Shown: positions 60,994 to 64,000 of the stretch, in pieces
Layout of the letters: each line of letters begins with the position of its first letter
How positions within the stretch are numbered: the first letter of the stretch is position 1
Assembly: GCA_963846165.1 (NCBI GenBank)
Contig: CAWJUU010000007.1
Location: 124,001-188,000, forward strand
Direction of reading: 5' to 3'
DNA: 64,000 nt
From: WHSW01 sp963846165
GTDB lineage: Bacteria > Actinomycetota > Thermoleophilia > Solirubrobacterales > 70-9
Made by a program: the position numbers and the translations under genes
The notes under the pieces: model-generated
The model's database searches: none
What the model was told of the DNA's origin: nothing
The model's input: only the letters and a program-made list of their open reading frames with translations

Positions 60994-62185
60994 GTGCCCG
61001 GAGAGGATGCGACGAACGTGGAGGAGCGGGACTCGACCGAGCCGAGCGTGCGCCTGGAGGGCGTGACGAAGGAGTTCGACGACTTCGTCGCCGTGCGCGA
61101 GATGGACCTCGACATCGGCCGCGGGCGAGTTCTTCACCCTGCTTGGCCCGTCGGGGTGCGGCAAGACCACCACCCTGCGGATGGTGGCCGGCTTCGAGCA
61201 GCCGACCACGGGCATGGTCCTGATCGAGGGGTCCGACGTCGCCGACCTGCCGCCCCACAAGCGGCCCACCAACACCGTTTTCCAGAGCTACGCCCTCTTC
61301 CCCCACATGAGCGTCACCGAGAACGTCGCCTACGGCCTCAAGCGCAAGAAGGTCGACTCGGCCGAGATCAAGCGCCGAGTCGACTCGGAGCTCGAGCGGG
61401 TCGGCCTCGCCGAGCGTGCGAACGCGCGCCCGAGCCAGCTCTCGGGCGGCATGCAGCAGCGAGTTGCGCTGGCCCGAGCGCTCGTCAACCTGCCCAAGGT
61501 GCTGCTGCTCGACGAGCCGCTCGGCGCGCTCGACCTGAAGCTCAGGAAAGGCCTCCAGCTCGAGCTCAAGCAGATCCAGCGCGAGGTCGGGATCACCTTC
61601 GTCTACGTCACCCACGACCAGGAGGAGGCGCTGACGATGTCCGATCGGATCGCGGTCATGAACCGCGGCCGGATCGAGCAGTGCGACGCCCCCGAGGGCG
61701 TCTACGAGCGCCCCGCCACCACCTTCGTCGCCGGCTTCATCGGCGTCTCCAACCTGATGCCGGGCGAGGTGACGCAAGCAAACGGCGCCACCTCACGCGT
61801 GCGCCTCGACGCGGGGGTCGAGATCGAAGCGCCGGCCAACGGTGTTGCGACCGGGGAGCGCGTGCACGCGATCGTTCGCCCCGAGAAGCTTCGGATAGCA
61901 ACCGACGCTGGATCCGGGTCAGCCGAGGGTCCTGAGGGCGACCCGCATGTCGACGGGATGGTCGAGTCCTCGGTCTTCCTCGGTACCGCGACGCAGATCA
62001 TCGTCAAGCTTGCCGGCGACGTCCCGATGACCGTCCTGGTCCCGAACGCCGACGAGAGCGAGCGCGCCAAGTTGCCCGGTGGCGGCGTGCCGGTGCGCCT
62101 CTCCTGGGCGCCGGAGCACATCCACGTAGTCAGGGAGTCCGTCGCATCGGTACCCGAATCCAGCGAAGGCCAAGGAGGCGACTGA
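60994..62185 (+). CDS. potA: ABC transporter ATP-binding protein, PotA type (set 4), frameshifted as read
   Basis: The N-terminus (SVRLEGVTKEFDDFVAVREMDLDIGRG) is followed at about 61.125 kb by one surplus G (CGCGGGCGAG instead of CGCGGCGAG). In the next frame the gene continues with FFTLLGPSGCGKTTTLRMVA (Walker A), VFQSYALFPHMSV, LSGGMQQRVALARA, KVLLLDEPLGALDLK and the TOBE domain (HAIVRPEKLRIATD). All ATPase motifs are intact apart from the shift, so a sequence error is likely. GTG 60994 is used; GTG 61018 is an alternative. potD starts 4 bases after its stop. Confidence 0.88.
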
Positions 62186-62189
62186 ACAG

Positions 62190-63317
62190 ATGTTGAGCAA
62201 GGTGACCACCGCGATCGCGGTACTGATCGGGGCCCTGGTTCTCGCCGCGTGCGGCGGCGACGGCGGCGGCCTCGAGGGCGGCGGCAACGAGGGCGAGGTC
62301 GAGACCGCGCAGGGCGGCGAGGCCTCCGGCGAGCTGACGATCTCGAACTGGCCGCTCTACATCGACAAGAAAACGGTCCCCAATTTCGAGGAGGAGACCG
62401 GGGTCGAGACCAAGTACATCGAGGACATCAACGACAACACCGAGTTCTTCGGCAAGCTCCGGCCCCAGCTGTCCCAGGGCGAGTCCGGCGGGCGCTCGAT
62501 CATCACGCCCACCGACTGGATGGCGGAGAAGATGTACGACCTCGGCTACGTCCAGAACCTCGACAAGGAAGCGATCCCGAACGTCACCGAGAACAAGATC
62601 ACGAGCCTCCAGGGCCGGCCGCTCGACCCCGACGACAACTACGCGGTGCCGTGGCAGAGCGGGATGACCGGGATCATCGTGCGCAAGGACCTGGCGCCCG
62701 ACGTGACCTCGATCAACGACCTCTTCGACCCCCAGTACGCGGGCAAGGTCACCTTCCTCTCCGACATACACGACACCGTGCCGCTGGTGATGAAGGCCGA
62801 CGGGGTCGATCCAGAGCAGGCGACCGACCAGGACTGGCTCGACGCGATCGACAAGATCAAGCAGGCCGCCGATTCGGGCCAGATCCGCGACTTCACCGGC
62901 AACGACTACGCCGACGACCTCACCCGCGGCGACGTCGTCGCCGCGATGGGCTGGTCCGGCGACGCGATCCAACTCCAGGCCGACAACCCGGACATCGAGT
63001 TCCGGATGCCCGACGAGGGCTGCATGCTGTGGACCGACAACATGCTGATCCCGGTCGGTGCGCCGAACACCGCGGCGGCGCTCGAGTTCATGAATTACGT
63101 CTATGACCCCGAGGTCGCGGCCGACATCGCCGAGTACGTTAACTACGTCACCCCGGTGGCTGGCGTCAAGGAGATCCTCGCCGAGCGCGACCCCGAGCTG
63201 GCCGACAACCAGCTCATCTTCCCGGACGAGAAGTTCACCGAGAGCTGCACGATCCAGCTCTCGCCGGAGGACGAGCAGACGGTGACCGAGGCGTTCGAGT
63301 CGGTTCTCGCCGGCTAG
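62190..63317 (+). CDS. potD: Solute-binding lipoprotein (PotD family, set 4)
   Basis: Lipoprotein signal TTAIAVLIGALVLAACGGDGGG, lipobox LAAC. Mature PotD-type domain: LTISNWPLYIDKKTVPNFEE, YIEDINDNTEFFGKLRPQL, VPWQSGMTGIIVRKDLAP, RDFTGNDYADDLTRGDVV, MGWSGDAIQLQADNP. It shares most of these blocks with the copies at 32.1 and 51.3 kb, so the three arose by duplication. ATG 62190 lies 4 bases after potA. It captures a polyamine or similar amine for the PotB that follows. Confidence 0.94.
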   Translation: MLSKVTTAIAVLIGALVLAACGGDGGGLEGGGNEGEVETAQGGEASGELTISNWPLYIDKKTVPNFEEETGVETKYIEDINDNTEFFGKLRPQLSQGESGGRSIITPTDWMAEKMYDLGYVQNLDKEAIPNVTENKITSLQGRPLDPDDNYAVPWQSGMTGIIVRKDLAPDVTSINDLFDPQYAGKVTFLSDIHDTVPLVMKADGVDPEQATDQDWLDAIDKIKQAADSGQIRDFTGNDYADDLTRGDVVAAMGWSGDAIQLQADNPDIEFRMPDEGCMLWTDNMLIPVGAPNTAAALEFMNYVYDPEVAADIAEYVNYVTPVAGVKEILAERDPELADNQLIFPDEKFTESCTIQLSPEDEQTVTEAFESVLAG

Positions 63318-63364
63318 CGAGAAAACGAGCGGCGACGGATCAGGAGTCACGTGGAGGAAGCCAC

Positions 63365-64000
63365 TTGACCTCGATTCGTCGCCGCCTCATTCCATACGGG
63401 CTCCTTGGACCGGGCCTGCTTTGGCTGATCCTGTTCTTCGTCCTGCCGATGTACTTCATGGCGCGCATCTCGCTCTATGAGGGGACGGCGACGACCGGTT
63501 ACGAGTTCGCCTGGAACTGGAGCAACTTCCCCGACGCGCTGACCGATTACGACACCCAGTTCCTGCGCTCGTTCTTCTACTCCGGGGTGGCGACGCTGCT
63601 GGCGCTGCTGATCGCCTACCCGCTCGCCTACGCGATCGTGTTCCGAGGCGGCAAGTACAAGAACCTGCTCCTGTTCGCGGTCGTCGCGCCGTTCTTTACC
63701 ACCTACCTGATCCGCACCCTGGCGTGGCAGACGATCCTCTCCGACCAGAGCTTCATCGTCGATACGCTGAAGACGTTCGGGCTGGTCGCCGACGACGGTC
63801 GGGTGCTCGACACTGCGGGCTCGGTGATCGCCGGGCTGACCTACAACTTCCTCCCGTTCATGATCCTGCCGATCTACGCCAGCCTCGAGCGCTTGGACAG
63901 GAGTCTGATCGAGGCCGCCAAGGACCTCTACTCCTCCGCCAGCACTGCCTTCCGGAAGGTGACCCTGCCGCTCACCGGGCCGGGGATCGTGGCCGGCGTC
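63365..64000 (+). CDS. potB: ABC transporter permease, PotB type (set 4), 3' end outside window
   Basis: The frame from TTG 63365 is open to the last base (212 codons). It reads LIPYGLLGPGLLWLILFFVLPMYFM, TYLIRTLAWQTILSDQSFIVD and EAAKDLYSSASTAFRKVTLP (ATPase-contact loop), so it is a PotB missing only its last helix. GGAGGA lies upstream of the TTG. Sequence similarity is highest to the PotB half of the fused permease at 52.5 kb. A potC should follow outside the window. Confidence 0.9.
   Translation, partial: MTSIRRRLIPYGLLGPGLLWLILFFVLPMYFMARISLYEGTATTGYEFAWNWSNFPDALTDYDTQFLRSFFYSGVATLLALLIAYPLAYAIVFRGGKYKNLLLFAVVAPFFTTYLIRTLAWQTILSDQSFIVDTLKTFGLVADDGRVLDTAGSVIAGLTYNFLPFMILPIYASLERLDRSLIEAAKDLYSSASTAFRKVTLPLTGPGIVAGV

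Overview
This 64 kb window is chromosomal DNA of a very GC-rich actinobacterium. Actinobacterial markers include an E2-E1 fused 2-oxoglutarate dehydrogenase, a decaprenyl-phosphate phosphoribosyltransferase-type UbiA protein, an ECF sigma/RskA pair and a c-di-AMP riboswitch in front of an NlpC/P60 protein. Gene content and the many GTG/TTG starts fit class Thermoleophilia (Solirubrobacterales-like), but no rRNA or other decisive marker is present, so this is an inference. I see no tRNA, CRISPR array, transposase or phage gene.

Region 1 (1-15 kb) is lipid metabolism and stress. It holds a paired acyl-CoA dehydrogenase operon, an alpha/beta hydrolase, a DPPR-synthase-like protein, and a translationally coupled fatty acyl-CoA reductase / alkyl-DHAP-synthase pair that looks like a bacterial ether-lipid module. 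An ECF sigma/RskA module follows. Three promoters with the same architecture (CAACCG, 15 bases, CGTA) sit in front of the sigma gene, a secreted HtaA-like gene and, divergently, an operon with a CPD photolyase.

Region 2 (15-27.3 kb) is central metabolism and cell wall. It holds a single-gene lipoyl-lipoyl-E2-E1 2-oxoglutarate dehydrogenase, an AbiEi/DUF559-type protein, a 400-base structured gap, aconitase, an SDR, a thioredoxin-fold protein, a c-di-AMP riboswitch with its NlpC/P60 gene, and AzlCD.

Region 3 (27.3-64 kb) is a polyamine/amine uptake and catabolism island. It has five PotD-type binding proteins, three PotA ATPases and four sets of permeases (one a PotB-PotC fusion). The catabolic enzymes are a gamma-glutamylpolyamine-synthetase-like glutamine synthetase, a PuuB-like FAD oxidoreductase, a PuuD-like amidotransferase, a putrescine-pyruvate-type aminotransferase, alanine dehydrogenase, a 4-aminobutanal dehydrogenase, a flavin amine oxidase, a nitrilase-fold amidase and a Rieske oxygenase. 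Regulators are two TetR, one IclR and one PucR. The genes suggest two parallel putrescine routes: gamma-glutamylation, and direct transamination to pyruvate with the alanine recycled. A separate seven-gene operon couples amine import to Rieske and flavin oxidation. A divergent operon carries acyl-CoA dehydrogenase, ADP-forming acyl-CoA synthetase and 3-hydroxyacyl-CoA dehydrogenase.

Caution: at least eight otherwise well conserved genes or gene segments are broken by single-base frame shifts, several at short G runs. That pattern suggests uncorrected indels in the assembly rather than decay. Some odd starts and one missing stop may have the same cause.
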